Below are positions 37,275 to 46,114 of a DNA stretch of 64,000 bases, piece after piece. How positions within the stretch are numbered: the stretch's first letter is position 1; each line of letters starts with the position of its first letter. The DNA is from Prochlorococcus sp. MIT 1300 (GTDB lineage Bacteria > Cyanobacteriota > Cyanobacteriia > PCC-6307 > Cyanobiaceae), in NCBI RefSeq assembly GCF_034092375.1, contig NZ_CP139302.1, positions 124,001 to 188,000 of the forward strand. Reading direction: 5' to 3'. The position numbers and the translations under genes are program-made. The notes under the pieces were generated by a model. It was given only the letters and a program-made list of their open reading frames with translations, had not been told where the DNA came from and made no database searches.

Positions 37275-38174
37275 TTAGGCTTGTCTTTTCTCCTCAATCA
37301 TTCGGTGGATAATCGGAGTAAGAATTAGTTCCATGGCGAAACCCATTTTCCCTCCGTTGACAACTATACTTGTTGGGCTAGACATAAAGGAGTCGTGGAT
37401 CATAGTAAGCAAGTAGTTGAAATCTATGCCCCATTTCTCTCTGGATCCCTTGCGGAAATGAATAATTACGAAACTTTCGTCTGGTGTTGGAATGTTCCTA
37501 CAGATGAAAGGATTTGATGTGTCTACAGTAGGAACTCTTTGAAAGTTTATATCAGTACGACTAAATTGAGGGCAGATATGATTTATATAATCAGGCATTC
37601 TCCTTAGGATTGTGTCAACAATAGCCTCTGCGGAATAACCTCTTTCTGCGTTATCTCTATGGATCTTTTGAATCCATTCAAGGTTTGTAATTGGTACAAC
37701 CCCAACTAAAAGATCTGCCACTGAGGCGACGTCATAGTTTTCACCAACTACCCCGCCATGTAGACCTTCGTAAAAAAGTAGATCAGTCCCACTAGGTATC
37801 TGCTCCCAGGGAGTGAATTGCCCAGGCCCTAGAGAAGTTCCTAAGCGAGCATTATGTTCATCTGCCTCTTCTGGGCTATGGAGGTAATACCGCTTTTGTC
37901 CAGAGCCGGTTTCTCCGTAAGTACGAAAGAGTTCCTCGAGCTTGTCAAACAAGTTTGCTTCTGGACCAAAGTGGGAAAAGTTCTGACCTTTTGCAAGGGC
38001 ATCTGCCATTGCCTGCTTCATAGGCATCCGTTCGAAGCGGTGATAGCTATCTCCTTCGACGACAGCAGGGGTGATGTCCTCTCTGGCGAAGATGTGCTCG
38101 AAGGCTCTTTTTACGGTGCTAGTTCCTGCTCCAGAGGAACCCGTAACTGCAACAACCGGGTGACGCTTCGACAT
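37275..38174 (-). CDS. prk: Phosphoribulokinase, class I (proteobacterial type)
   Basis: Makes ribulose-1,5-bisphosphate for Rubisco. The P-loop is VAVTGSSGAGTSTVKRAFE (residues 8-26), followed by VEGDSYHRFERMPM. YEGLHGGVVG (about 135) holds the catalytic acidic residue, and DIHR-like sequence KIHRDNAERGYS lies near 167. This 299-aa protein resembles the octameric proteobacterial class I enzyme, not the roughly 330-aa class II enzyme of freshwater cyanobacteria. It lacks the paired Cys for CP12/thioredoxin control. It lies 97 bases downstream of leuB. Confidence 0.93.
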   Translation of the reverse strand: MSKRHPVVAVTGSSGAGTSTVKRAFEHIFAREDITPAVVEGDSYHRFERMPMKQAMADALAKGQNFSHFGPEANLFDKLEELFRTYGETGSGQKRYYLHSPEEADEHNARLGTSLGPGQFTPWEQIPSGTDLLFYEGLHGGVVGENYDVASVADLLVGVVPITNLEWIQKIHRDNAERGYSAEAIVDTILRRMPDYINHICPQFSRTDINFQRVPTVDTSNPFICRNIPTPDESFVIIHFRKGSREKWGIDFNYLLTMIHDSFMSSPTSIVVNGGKMGFAMELILTPIIHRMIEEKRQA

Positions 38175-38271
38175 CTACGCAGGTACTAGTGGATAAGAGA
38201 TTTTTGCAGGTCGCCTGTCAAAACCACAATCTTTTTGAAAATCCAGTATCAGCTTTAGATGTTTATTTACC

Positions 38272-39345
38272 TCAAAGGGCTTCCAGCAATTGCTCACCCA
38301 TTGCTTTACATCCCAGTTTGCTACTGCCTTTAGAGAAGATATCAGCTGTCCGAAACCCTTTATCAAGAACTTTTTCTACAGCAAGTTCAAGATCGTGTGC
38401 AGCATTGTTCTCGTTTAATCCAAGTCGAAGCATCATGGCCGCAGAGAGAACCATCGCAATTGGGTTGGCAAGATCTAGGCCTTCAATATCAGGGGCGGAA
38501 CCATGAACTGGCTCAAACAAGCCGGGTCCATCGCTTCCAAGGGATGCGGAAGGCAACATACCGATTGAACCGGTGAGCATGGCCGCTTCGTCGCTCAGGA
38601 TGTCGCCAAAAAGGTTACTTGTTAAAATCACATCAAATTGCCCAGGTTCTTTAACTAATTGCATGGCTGCATTGTCCACATATAAGTGAGTTAACTCAAC
38701 ATCAGGGAACATTTTGCTCATATTCGTGACACGTTCTCTCCATAGATGACTTACATCAAGAACATTCGCTTTATCAACAGAACAAAGTCTTCCTCTACGG
38801 GATTTGGCTATTTCAAAGCCTATTCTTGAGATCCTATCGATCTCACTACTTGAATAGCACATTGTATTAAAAGCACGTTCTTGTTCGTCAGTTTTTATAC
38901 GCCCTTTTGGCTGGCCGAAATATATTCCACCGATGAGTTCTCTAACAACCATTAAGTCAACATTACTAATAAATTCAGCTTTTAGACTACTGCTATTTAT
39001 TAATGCTGGAAGGACTTTGACTGGCCGGAGATTTGCAAAGAGTTTTAATCCTGCTCTTAACTCAAGAAGACCTGATTCTGGTCTTAGCTCTCTTGGGTTT
39101 TTGTCAAATCTAGGATTACCTATCGCTGCCAGGAGAACAGCATCACTTGCTTGACAGGCCTTAAGAGTATCTGTTGGCAAGGGTTGCCCAACAGCATCGA
39201 TGGCGGCACCCCCAAAAGGCTTTTCTTCAAAGATTAAATTGAATTCATGTTTTTTGCTTGCAGCCTCTAGGAGATTCTTTGTTACTGAAGTGATTTCTGG
39301 GCCAATCCCATCGCCAGCTAGAAGGACTATGCGGTGTTCTCGCAT
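38272..39345 (-). CDS. leuB: 3-isopropylmalate dehydrogenase
   Basis: NAD-dependent oxidative decarboxylation step of leucine synthesis. The start [14 protein letters not shown] (about residues 8-21), [16 protein letters not shown] (about 95), [26 protein letters not shown] and the C-terminal [12 protein letters not shown] are the family motifs. DNAAMQLV, containing a metal-binding Asp, is present. The length of 357 aa is normal. It lies 46 bases downstream of lpxD in the same minus-strand run. Confidence 0.96.
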   Translation of the reverse strand: MREHRIVLLAGDGIGPEITSVTKNLLEAASKKHEFNLIFEEKPFGGAAIDAVGQPLPTDTLKACQASDAVLLAAIGNPRFDKNPRELRPESGLLELRAGLKLFANLRPVKVLPALINSSSLKAEFISNVDLMVVRELIGGIYFGQPKGRIKTDEQERAFNTMCYSSSEIDRISRIGFEIAKSRRGRLCSVDKANVLDVSHLWRERVTNMSKMFPDVELTHLYVDNAAMQLVKEPGQFDVILTSNLFGDILSDEAAMLTGSIGMLPSASLGSDGPGLFEPVHGSAPDIEGLDLANPIAMVLSAAMMLRLGLNENNAAHDLELAVEKVLDKGFRTADIFSKGSSKLGCKAMGEQLLEAL

Positions 39346-39391
39346 TACTAATTCCTGAGTAATTGCATTATTCCAAAGATTACAGAGCTGG

Positions 39392-40423
39392 TCATTTCTG
39401 GAGCTGACGAACTGTCTTCGCTAGTTGAGGTAATTTGCTGAAAATTGCAGAGCACCTCAACCACAATTTATTCGACATGGCAGGGAAGCCACTTATAACC
39501 TCTCCGGACTGAACATCAGCATGGATGCCAGTTTTTGAACTTGCAATTACTCCATCGCCTACATTTACTCGATTTCCAACGCCGACTTGTCCTGCGAGGA
39601 TTACACCATTCCCAAGATGGGCGCCTCCAGCAATACCAACCTGAGCAGCCATTGCGCATCCTCTGCCTGTAACCACCCCATGCCCAATTTGAACGAGGTT
39701 GTCTATTTTTGTTCCTGCTCCGATTCGTGTTTCACCTACAGCTGGCCTATCTACTGTTGAGCCACAACCTATTTCAACTTCATTCTCTAGAACAACTATT
39801 CCGGTTTGGGGCATTTTTCGCCAGCCTTGATTAGTAGGAACAAATCCAAACCCTTCTGAACCGATGACAGCATTTGAATGAATAACACATTGTGACCCAA
39901 GATTTGACTTCCTTTGGATCACAGAATTTGCATGAATTTCACACCCCTCGCCAACTACAACTTCTTCATATATAACAGTGCCTGGATGTATCAGGGAATT
40001 GGAACCAATACGACAATTATCACCAATGTAAACATTTGCTCCTATAAATACATGCTCTCCAAGTAATACATTCTTCCCAATTACCGCTGAGGAGTGAACT
40101 CCTACTAAAGGTTGTTTTTTAGGGTGCAATACGTCAAGGCATTCTGCGAAGGCAAGTCTAGGGTTTTTTAGCGTTGCCCAGGCAATACCTTTTTGGATAG
40201 CAATTCCCCGTAGCTTTTCTTCATCAGGTAGAAGGATTGCGCCAGCTTTGCTATTAATTAATTCCGATGAGAGAGAGTTTCCTGTCTCTAGAAAACTTAT
40301 CTGGTGTGATTCTGCTTTATCAAGAGATTCTGCTCCTAATAGAAGAGGATCTTGTGCGAAATCATATTCTTGAAGCTCGGCCTTTCCTTTTTTGAGACAA
40401 GAGATTAATTTACTGAATTTCAT
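39392..40423 (-). CDS. lpxD: UDP-3-O-acylglucosamine N-acyltransferase
   Basis: Adds the second 3-hydroxyacyl chain in lipid A synthesis. An N-terminal uridine-binding domain (about residues 1-105) precedes a left-handed beta-helix of hexapeptide repeats, for example [20 protein letters not shown]. The catalytic His region is [20 protein letters not shown] (about 245). The length of 343 aa is right. With the lptB/permease pair elsewhere in the window it shows that this cell makes an LPS-type outer membrane. Confidence 0.94.
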   Translation of the reverse strand: MKFSKLISCLKKGKAELQEYDFAQDPLLLGAESLDKAESHQISFLETGNSLSSELINSKAGAILLPDEEKLRGIAIQKGIAWATLKNPRLAFAECLDVLHPKKQPLVGVHSSAVIGKNVLLGEHVFIGANVYIGDNCRIGSNSLIHPGTVIYEEVVVGEGCEIHANSVIQRKSNLGSQCVIHSNAVIGSEGFGFVPTNQGWRKMPQTGIVVLENEVEIGCGSTVDRPAVGETRIGAGTKIDNLVQIGHGVVTGRGCAMAAQVGIAGGAHLGNGVILAGQVGVGNRVNVGDGVIASSKTGIHADVQSGEVISGFPAMSNKLWLRCSAIFSKLPQLAKTVRQLQK

Positions 40424-40465
40424 CTTAAGAAGGCTCCGCTGTTGATACTAATAGTTCTTTTAGTT

Positions 40466-41563
40466 CTAGGAGATAAGCCCTTCGGTAAGGACTAATACAT
40501 CTCTGTGAATTACGACTGGTGATTTTGTTTCCTGGGCATTCTGAGAAACTAGTGATAACTGCAGTTCTTCACTGCTTAGAGAGCTAATTCCTCTGGCAAT
40601 TTCGATACCAGTGTGATTCATGATTCTTACAGCTTGGTTGGCTGAGAAATTGCCATCAATTTTTTTTACTCCGACTAGCAATAAAGAAGCTCCTTGATTT
40701 TTGATTGCATTGCTAGCTCCTTCATCAAGGGTTAGTTCGCCTAATGGTTTTAAGGCGTGAGCCAACCAGCTTTTTCGGTTGCCTATAGGGCTGGGGTGGG
40801 GATGAAATACCGTTCCACCTCTAGAGCCTTGAAAAAGATCGGTAAGCATTTCTGGACTCCTGCCATCAGCAAGATGCACTGTTATTCCACTAGCAGTGGC
40901 TATGCGGGCAGCTGCCAGTTTTGTTGTCATTCCACCTGTCCCCCATGTATGGACTTCGTTAATTCCATCACTAAAGCACTGAATTTGGTCTGTATGTAGA
41001 ACATCGGTTATGGGTTTGGCTTCTGAGTTAGTTCTTGGATTATCTGAGTAGAGACGATCAACATCAGTTAAAAGAATTAATTGGTCTGCTCCTATGGCTG
41101 CCGCTACTAATGCTGATAGGGTGTCGTTGTCGCCAAATCGTAGTTCTTCTGTAGAGAGAACATCATTCTCATTGACAATTGGTAGGACACCCCAATCCAA
41201 GAGTCTTTTTAAAGTATTAGAAGCATTTCGATAGTTGTTTCTAGATCCAAGATCGGCTCTGGTTAACAGGACTTGCGCTACTTTGATGTTTTTGAGTTTC
41301 ATTTTGGCTTCATAAAGAGCCATTAGTTGGCCTTGGCCAATAGAGGCAGCAGCTTGTAGTGAGATAACGTCTTCAGGCCGCTTTTTTAATCCAAGTTTGT
41401 TACAGCCTAGACCAACAGCACCACTTGTAACAAGAACAACTCTGTCTCCCTTTTTATGACATTGAGCAATGGCTTCACTGAATCCTTCGATTACACTTGC
41501 AGTAGGGTGATCTTTATTGCCTCTTAGCAAGCTTGTTCCAACTTTTACTACCCAAAGAATCAT
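40466..41563 (-). CDS. proB: Glutamate 5-kinase
   Basis: First step of proline synthesis: phosphorylates glutamate. The amino-acid kinase domain covers about residues 1-250, with [11 protein letters not shown] near the start, VTSGAVGLG (about 46), [13 protein letters not shown] (about 143) and [17 protein letters not shown] (about 205). A C-terminal PUA domain follows to the 365-aa end. Its ATG overlaps the stop of the yqeG-like gene (ATGA), indicating coupling. Confidence 0.95.
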   Translation of the reverse strand: MILWVVKVGTSLLRGNKDHPTASVIEGFSEAIAQCHKKGDRVVLVTSGAVGLGCNKLGLKKRPEDVISLQAAASIGQGQLMALYEAKMKLKNIKVAQVLLTRADLGSRNNYRNASNTLKRLLDWGVLPIVNENDVLSTEELRFGDNDTLSALVAAAIGADQLILLTDVDRLYSDNPRTNSEAKPITDVLHTDQIQCFSDGINEVHTWGTGGMTTKLAAARIATASGITVHLADGRSPEMLTDLFQGSRGGTVFHPHPSPIGNRKSWLAHALKPLGELTLDEGASNAIKNQGASLLLVGVKKIDGNFSANQAVRIMNHTGIEIARGISSLSSEELQLSLVSQNAQETKSPVVIHRDVLVLTEGLIS

Positions 41564-42069
41564 TTAGAGTAAGCTCCAAGAAACTTTGCAAGTTTTTGCT
41601 CGAACTTTTGAACTCTATATTTTCTAGTCGAAGATCCATCATGACTTATAGGTCTTACAAGTACTGTATATAGACCGAGACGATTACCAGCTAGTATATC
41701 AGTAAATATTCTATCCCCTATAATTGCAATCTTTTTGGGATCAATCTTCAGGTCATTTAGTACTTTTAATAAAGCACGCTTTCGCGGTTTTGCAGCTTTA
41801 CAGGTATAGGCAATTCCAAGCTCCTTGGCTACAGATCCAATCCTTTTGCTTGAAGGGTTGTTGCTGCAAAGATGAAGGTGTAGTTGTTCTTTTGCTTGAA
41901 TTACCCAAGTTTTAACTGAGTGAGGTAAATCAAGATCTCTTCCTGGTAATAGTGTTTTGTCGACATCTAGAACAAGTCCTTTTATTCCTAATTCAAGGAA
42001 GTGATTAATGGGTAGTTCCGCAATGCTTAAACCAGGTTCCCAGTTTGGTTCGAGCCAGTGTTTGTGCAT
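41560..42069 (-). CDS. HAD phosphatase, YqeG subfamily (IIIA)
   Basis: A 169-aa HAD-fold hydrolase of unknown physiological substrate. The catalytic motif is [11 protein letters not shown] (Asp at about residues 36 and 38), the motif II Ser/Thr is in [11 protein letters not shown], and the motif III Asp in [19 protein letters not shown] (about 118). Relatives in plants act on phosphatidylglycerophosphate, so a role in phosphatidylglycerol synthesis beside pgsA is plausible but is inference. It overlaps neighbours on both sides by one and four bases. Confidence 0.85.
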   Translation of the reverse strand: MHKHWLEPNWEPGLSIAELPINHFLELGIKGLVLDVDKTLLPGRDLDLPHSVKTWVIQAKEQLHLHLCSNNPSSKRIGSVAKELGIAYTCKAAKPRKRALLKVLNDLKIDPKKIAIIGDRIFTDILAGNRLGLYTVLVRPISHDGSSTRKYRVQKFEQKLAKFLGAYSK

Positions 42070-42611
42070 TAGTCAGCAGACTCCCTTTCATCTAGTTCCA
42101 TTTCTATTTTTTGTTGGATCTTGTCGAACTCTTCACCTTCTACGAGGATTGCCTGTCCATTTTCTATCCGTGCAACTATGAAAAATGGATCTAAGGGTAT
42201 GTAAAGACCATATTCGTCGTCTTCGACTCTAAATGTCACAAGTAGTTCATAGGTTTCTGAATCATCATCAAAATCATCTTCTTCAAGTTCCTCTGGATCC
42301 GGTTCATCAAGTTCACCAGTAACAGTGAGCGTTACTGCCGAACGGACCAGTGTTAGATCATGCTCTTGAAGAACAACGTCCGCTACAGACAGAATAGGTT
42401 CTGTGCTTGCAACAGTTTCGACGAGTTCTGGGTCAGCGTCTTCTTTGATCTTAAATAGTGAAACAGGAGTATCAACTGGTGTAAGAAGGCCATACTCAAT
42501 GTTATCTAGTGGAATTAATTGCTCTAAGAAGCAAAGCAAACCACTACCTTTGCTATCCCTAACCTGAACAGTAGGGACCTCTCCGTTGTTACTAAGATCT
42601 TGTGAAGACAT
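42069..42611 (-). CDS. DUF3727 family protein
   Basis: A cyanobacterial family of unknown function. From the ATG at 42611 the protein is 180 aa; the frame is open to a TTG at 42680, adding a Cys-rich 23-residue stretch, so the start is not settled. Two beta-rich halves share the phrase 'Y-G-L-(L/Y)-(T/I)-P-(V/L)-D': YGLLTPVDTPVSLFKI (about residue 35) and YGLYIPLDPFFIVARI near the end. An acidic linker (EPDPEELEEDDFDDDSET) separates them. It overlaps the yqeG-like gene by one base and follows ruvX. Confidence 0.75.
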   Translation of the reverse strand: MSSQDLSNNGEVPTVQVRDSKGSGLLCFLEQLIPLDNIEYGLLTPVDTPVSLFKIKEDADPELVETVASTEPILSVADVVLQEHDLTLVRSAVTLTVTGELDEPDPEELEEDDFDDDSETYELLVTFRVEDDEYGLYIPLDPFFIVARIENGQAILVEGEEFDKIQQKIEMELDERESAD

Positions 42612-42680
42612 GAAGGGTGTCTGTTCTTTTGAACAGGATCCACTATCACAGTTGAACTTGCTTGCTTTAGGTGACGCCAA

Positions 42681-43112
42681 TTAGACCGGTTTAAGTTCAG
42701 GCCCTTCTCTTAACCACTGTTCAAGCATTAAAGCTGCACAGGCACTGTCTAGCTTTCCACTTTTATCTTTAGAAAAATTAAAGCGTTCGTTGGCTGCCCA
42801 GGTTGTGCTGTGTTCATTGACTAAGGCCACTGGCAATCGGAGTGCACTCGCAAGTTTTTCCCCATATCTCTTACATAAAACGGCTTGCTTGGTAATGAGA
42901 CCGTTTTCATCGAGAGGTAGTCCGATTATTAATCCTTCTACCTTCCTCTTTTCACAGTGGAGCTTTACTCTTTCTAAATCCTCCTCAAATTTTCCTCTTG
43001 CGAGGGGGGGGAGTTGCGTAATTGATATGCCTAGTGGGTCACAACCAGCTAGGCCTATTCGTTTGTGACCGACATCAATAGCAAGCACTGATCGAGATCT
43101 GGCAATGCTCAT
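42681..43112 (-). CDS. ruvX: Putative pre-16S rRNA nuclease / Holliday junction resolvase-like (YqgF/RuvX)
   Basis: RNase H-like nuclease; family members process pre-16S rRNA and were first predicted as Holliday-junction resolvases. VLAIDVGHKRIGLAGCDP (about residues 9-26) supplies the first Asp, VEGLIIGLPLDENG the Gly-rich middle and VALVNEHSTTWAAN the second acidic residue. LDSACAALMLEQWL near the end carries the last Asp. The 143-aa length is typical. It begins one base inside the preceding gene's stop codon. Confidence 0.9.
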   Translation of the reverse strand: MSIARSRSVLAIDVGHKRIGLAGCDPLGISITQLPPLARGKFEEDLERVKLHCEKRKVEGLIIGLPLDENGLITKQAVLCKRYGEKLASALRLPVALVNEHSTTWAANERFNFSKDKSGKLDSACAALMLEQWLREGPELKPV

Positions 43113-44161
43113 TATCGTGGTTCAAGTGATGGTGTAGGAAGAGGAGGTTGTTGAGGTCGCAATCTTCCAAGCATCGATTCAAGTGGACTAGTACCTGTCT
43201 TGATATTGTTGGATGTTTGCCTACGCCAAACACTTCTTCCCATAAGTAGCTCTTCACCAACTAAATTCCATTTCAATTCACTTAGAAGATCATTTAAGGG
43301 CTTGTCTTCAGTGGCTACAGTGAATTTTAGGTTTGTAGAAGTTGATAGATACTTCTCTAAAACAATTGGGATCGCGCTTGATAATCTTGAGTCCCAGCAG
43401 AGATCTCTAACTATTTCAAATATCTTCTCTGGTGCTGACCCAGATCTTTTTATTACTCCTGCAACTGCCACTTCTCTGGATTCTCTATTGCTCAGCAACA
43501 CTAAGTTCTCTTTTGTGCTTTGAGCTAGTAGGTCAGTCCATTGACGGTCGATGATTTGACGTAGGTGGGCAGATTCAGATGCTTGTTCTAGTGACCAAAG
43601 TAATGGTGCCGTTGCTCTAGTAATTGGAGACCATTTGAAACCTTTCATGTTGTTGTAAATTTGTGAACTTTGTACTGCTATGTCTTGTTTGTTTGGAGGG
43701 GCCCAATTACTAAATAGCTTTAGTTGTTGAAAACCAAGTTCTCTGGTAACACCCAGAAGATCTTTGTCTAACACAGGACATCGAACTATCCAGCTTTGTG
43801 CTCTGTTGCTTTGTAATTCGATTGCCGTTTGAAAAAACTTTAAATTTAACTCTCTTAGAGTTAAGCCTTTTGGATTGTTCAAAAGCTTTGGGTTTGAGAT
43901 CGACCAACAACTTCCTCGTTTATTACATGGTTGTAAGAGTTCATAAGCAATAATCCTCTCATGTTCTATTGCTATTAAACATATAGGTTGTCTTGAGGGC
44001 AGTATTTGCGGAAAAAGGTTTTCTGCTTCTGCAAGCCATCCATTAATTAGTGCTTGTTGAAACCAGCTCAGAAGATCAGACTGCAGGCTGGAACTCAACA
44101 TAGGAAAGTGAACCGCTTTTAGCGGTTCCACACGAACCGGGCTTTTCGATCCCTCGATCAC
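43112..44161 (-). CDS. Conserved cyanobacterial protein, possibly two GNAT-like halves
   Basis: A 349-aa protein starting at a GTG. Sequence such as LIAIEHERIIAYELLQPCN (about residue 62) followed by LDKDLLGVTRELGFQQLKL is reminiscent of degenerate N-acetyltransferase folds, but no clear acetyl-CoA motif is visible, so the comparison is weak. The C-terminus is a Pro-rich, likely disordered tail (PLESMLGRLRPQQPPLPTP). Its stop overlaps the ruvX start by one base. Position at the head of a run through ruvX, DUF3727, yqeG-like, proB and lpxD suggests a housekeeping operon. Confidence 0.6.
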   Translation of the reverse strand: MIEGSKSPVRVEPLKAVHFPMLSSSLQSDLLSWFQQALINGWLAEAENLFPQILPSRQPICLIAIEHERIIAYELLQPCNKRGSCWSISNPKLLNNPKGLTLRELNLKFFQTAIELQSNRAQSWIVRCPVLDKDLLGVTRELGFQQLKLFSNWAPPNKQDIAVQSSQIYNNMKGFKWSPITRATAPLLWSLEQASESAHLRQIIDRQWTDLLAQSTKENLVLLSNRESREVAVAGVIKRSGSAPEKIFEIVRDLCWDSRLSSAIPIVLEKYLSTSTNLKFTVATEDKPLNDLLSELKWNLVGEELLMGRSVWRRQTSNNIKTGTSPLESMLGRLRPQQPPLPTPSLEPR

Positions 44162-44220
44162 GCACTTATAAAGACCTTATTGCAATCTATCTATTTATAA
44201 CTGGAAGTGCCTTTTCGCTA

Positions 44221-45387
44221 TCAGCATGGCCTGACTAGAACAATTGGGGTTTTTTGATCTGCATTTCCTGCAGGATTTGGCTTTAGAGCCTTTTTGAGGA
44301 GTAGACGATTACAGTTTTCACTGGCTGCAATAACTTTGACGCGCCCAAGATCGTTGACATCAACAATCGCTACGTCTACCCCAAGAATTGATGCCGCCTC
44401 TTCGCAGAAAACTTCTGAAGAGATAGGGCCTAGAACAATTGTTTGGTCGTAAGGTGGTGTAGTCCCAGTTATGTCGTCGATGAGCCTCGCTTGTTCCCCA
44501 GCAAAAACATAAAAACCTCCTCTTAATCCTATTAGCTTTGTCACGACTCCTAAAAACCAGGCAATGATTACTCGGCTTGGTCCAACTAAATCAATTAGTG
44601 ATTGAAATCCACAAGCTGTAGCCAGGCTACTGGTTGGATGGAAAGCCCTGCACATTATCAAGGCTAATAGTCCTGGCTTGATTCCCTCTGGATGTTTATA
44701 TCTACCTTGCATAATTGCTAGAGGAGTTTCTCCAATTGTCAAGATATCCCTTGGTTTAAGTAGATTCTCTGAATAATAACTAAGAACCTCTATTGGATTG
44801 TCAAATACACCTAATAGGTGTGTCTTTATTGGTAATACACTATAACCATTATTTTCGTGAAAACTGATACTTTCGGAGTTAACTCTCTGTGGTCTGTTTA
44901 ATGCGATATTAAATCCTTCTCTGCGGTTAAGTCTGCCAAATGGACCATAATTAGTCCAGTGGATATCTAACCATAGATTCTCAAAATACCTTGTTTTATA
45001 ATTTTCTTTTAGATCCTTAATTAATACTCTTATCTCAACTTGTGTTTTCTTTTTTCCTTTGACTATATAGGCCTTCCAGTAATTATCAGGTCGTGAGGTT
45101 TGGTCTGGATGATGAGCTATAGTTTTTGTCTCTATAATGATATCATTGAAGTCCATTGAACCCATTAGGACAGGGTTTACTTTGAGCTCAGGAACCATTA
45201 TCTCAATTGTATCGTTAAGATTCTTTATTTCGAACCAACTTATTATCTCAAGCGCACAATTACTCTCGCTTAACTCGTAACTGATTGCACTTAACTCTAA
45301 AGGCGAGGAGGGCTTTAGAAGGTGATACAGCTCAAGAAGTAATAAACCAATGCCTAAGGCCAGGATTAATACAATAGTTGGTGACAT
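44221..45387 (-). CDS. CofE-like (F420-0:gamma-glutamyl ligase family) membrane-anchored protein
   Basis: The N-terminal hydrophobic segment TIVLILALGIGLLLLELYHL (residues 4-23) anchors a roughly 150-aa beta-rich region of unknown fold. The C-terminal part matches the F420-0:gamma-glutamyl ligase fold: FAGEQARLIDDITGTTPPYDQ (shown in part) and VFCEEAASILGVDVAIVDVNDLG. Catalytic activity cannot be judged, and no other F420 genes are seen here, so the real substrate may differ. It lies 109 bases downstream of the thioredoxin-like gene. Confidence 0.7.
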   Translation of the reverse strand: MSPTIVLILALGIGLLLLELYHLLKPSSPLELSAISYELSESNCALEIISWFEIKNLNDTIEIMVPELKVNPVLMGSMDFNDIIIETKTIAHHPDQTSRPDNYWKAYIVKGKKKTQVEIRVLIKDLKENYKTRYFENLWLDIHWTNYGPFGRLNRREGFNIALNRPQRVNSESISFHENNGYSVLPIKTHLLGVFDNPIEVLSYYSENLLKPRDILTIGETPLAIMQGRYKHPEGIKPGLLALIMCRAFHPTSSLATACGFQSLIDLVGPSRVIIAWFLGVVTKLIGLRGGFYVFAGEQARLIDDITGTTPPYDQTIVLGPISSEVFCEEAASILGVDVAIVDVNDLGRVKVIAASENCNRLLLKKALKPNPAGNADQKTPIVLVRPC

Positions 45388-45496
45388 GCTATTGGATGGA
45401 TTTGGAAATTTCGATTCAGCTTGAAAAGCTAAAAATAATTGTTGGAGGTTTCTATTAGGACAAATTTAAGGATAATTTATTTTTAAAGGGAGTCAA

Positions 45497-46051
45497 TTAT
45501 CGAGGATCTGTATAGCCTTCTTTTGCAGGCTCACTGTTGTATTCGTTAAAGCTTTTTATAGTTACAGAGAATGAGGGGGGCTCAAGTCCTGTAGCAGAAC
45601 TAATCGCAGTATTTATTGTATCTATAGGTACTTGACCTTCTTGGTCAAGCCAAACTTTTCCATTTCCGTCAATTACCACTACCTGAGGAATTTTTCCATG
45701 CCAATAGAAGGCCTCTTCTTTGGGGTCATTTGTTTGTTGACCTTGAATGTTATCTGTTGTTATTGGTAGAAGATCTACAGCTGGACCCCAAAGGAGCTTG
45801 ATACCTGATAAAACTGGAGCAAATGTTTTGCTGGTTGAACTGTCGTCAAGGTAAAAGACAACAACGCTTGTACGATTTTGTTCAAGAGATTCAGCAAGAG
45901 TGTTTGGGGGTGGTACTAAAGAGCCATTACCTGCATAAATAGGAAATATATTCCCGTCATAGCTGTCAGTATCTCTAGCCGCTCTAGCTGGCAGTGCAAA
46001 GAAAATTATTGCAATAACTAGGCTGAAGATTGAGCTTAGTGTTTTTGTCAT
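45497..46051 (-). CDS. Secreted thioredoxin-fold protein lacking the CxxC motif
   Basis: A 184-aa protein with a signal peptide (LVIAIIFFALPARAARDTD, cleavage after ARA) expected in the lumen or periplasm. The pattern NRTSVVVFYLDDSSTSKTFAP, followed by VDLLPITTDN and KIPQVVVIDGNGKVWLDQEG, is a thioredoxin-like beta-alpha-beta core with the cis-Pro (IPQ). The usual CxxC is replaced by STSK, so it is not a dithiol oxidoreductase. Related cyanobacterial lumenal proteins exist but their function is unknown. Confidence 0.68.
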   Translation of the reverse strand: MTKTLSSIFSLVIAIIFFALPARAARDTDSYDGNIFPIYAGNGSLVPPPNTLAESLEQNRTSVVVFYLDDSSTSKTFAPVLSGIKLLWGPAVDLLPITTDNIQGQQTNDPKEEAFYWHGKIPQVVVIDGNGKVWLDQEGQVPIDTINTAISSATGLEPPSFSVTIKSFNEYNSEPAKEGYTDPR

Positions 46052-46114
46052 CAGCCTGAATTGATAAGGAAATAGGTTTACAGAAAGATTTTGGATGTTT
46101 TTGTCTAGTGGGGG

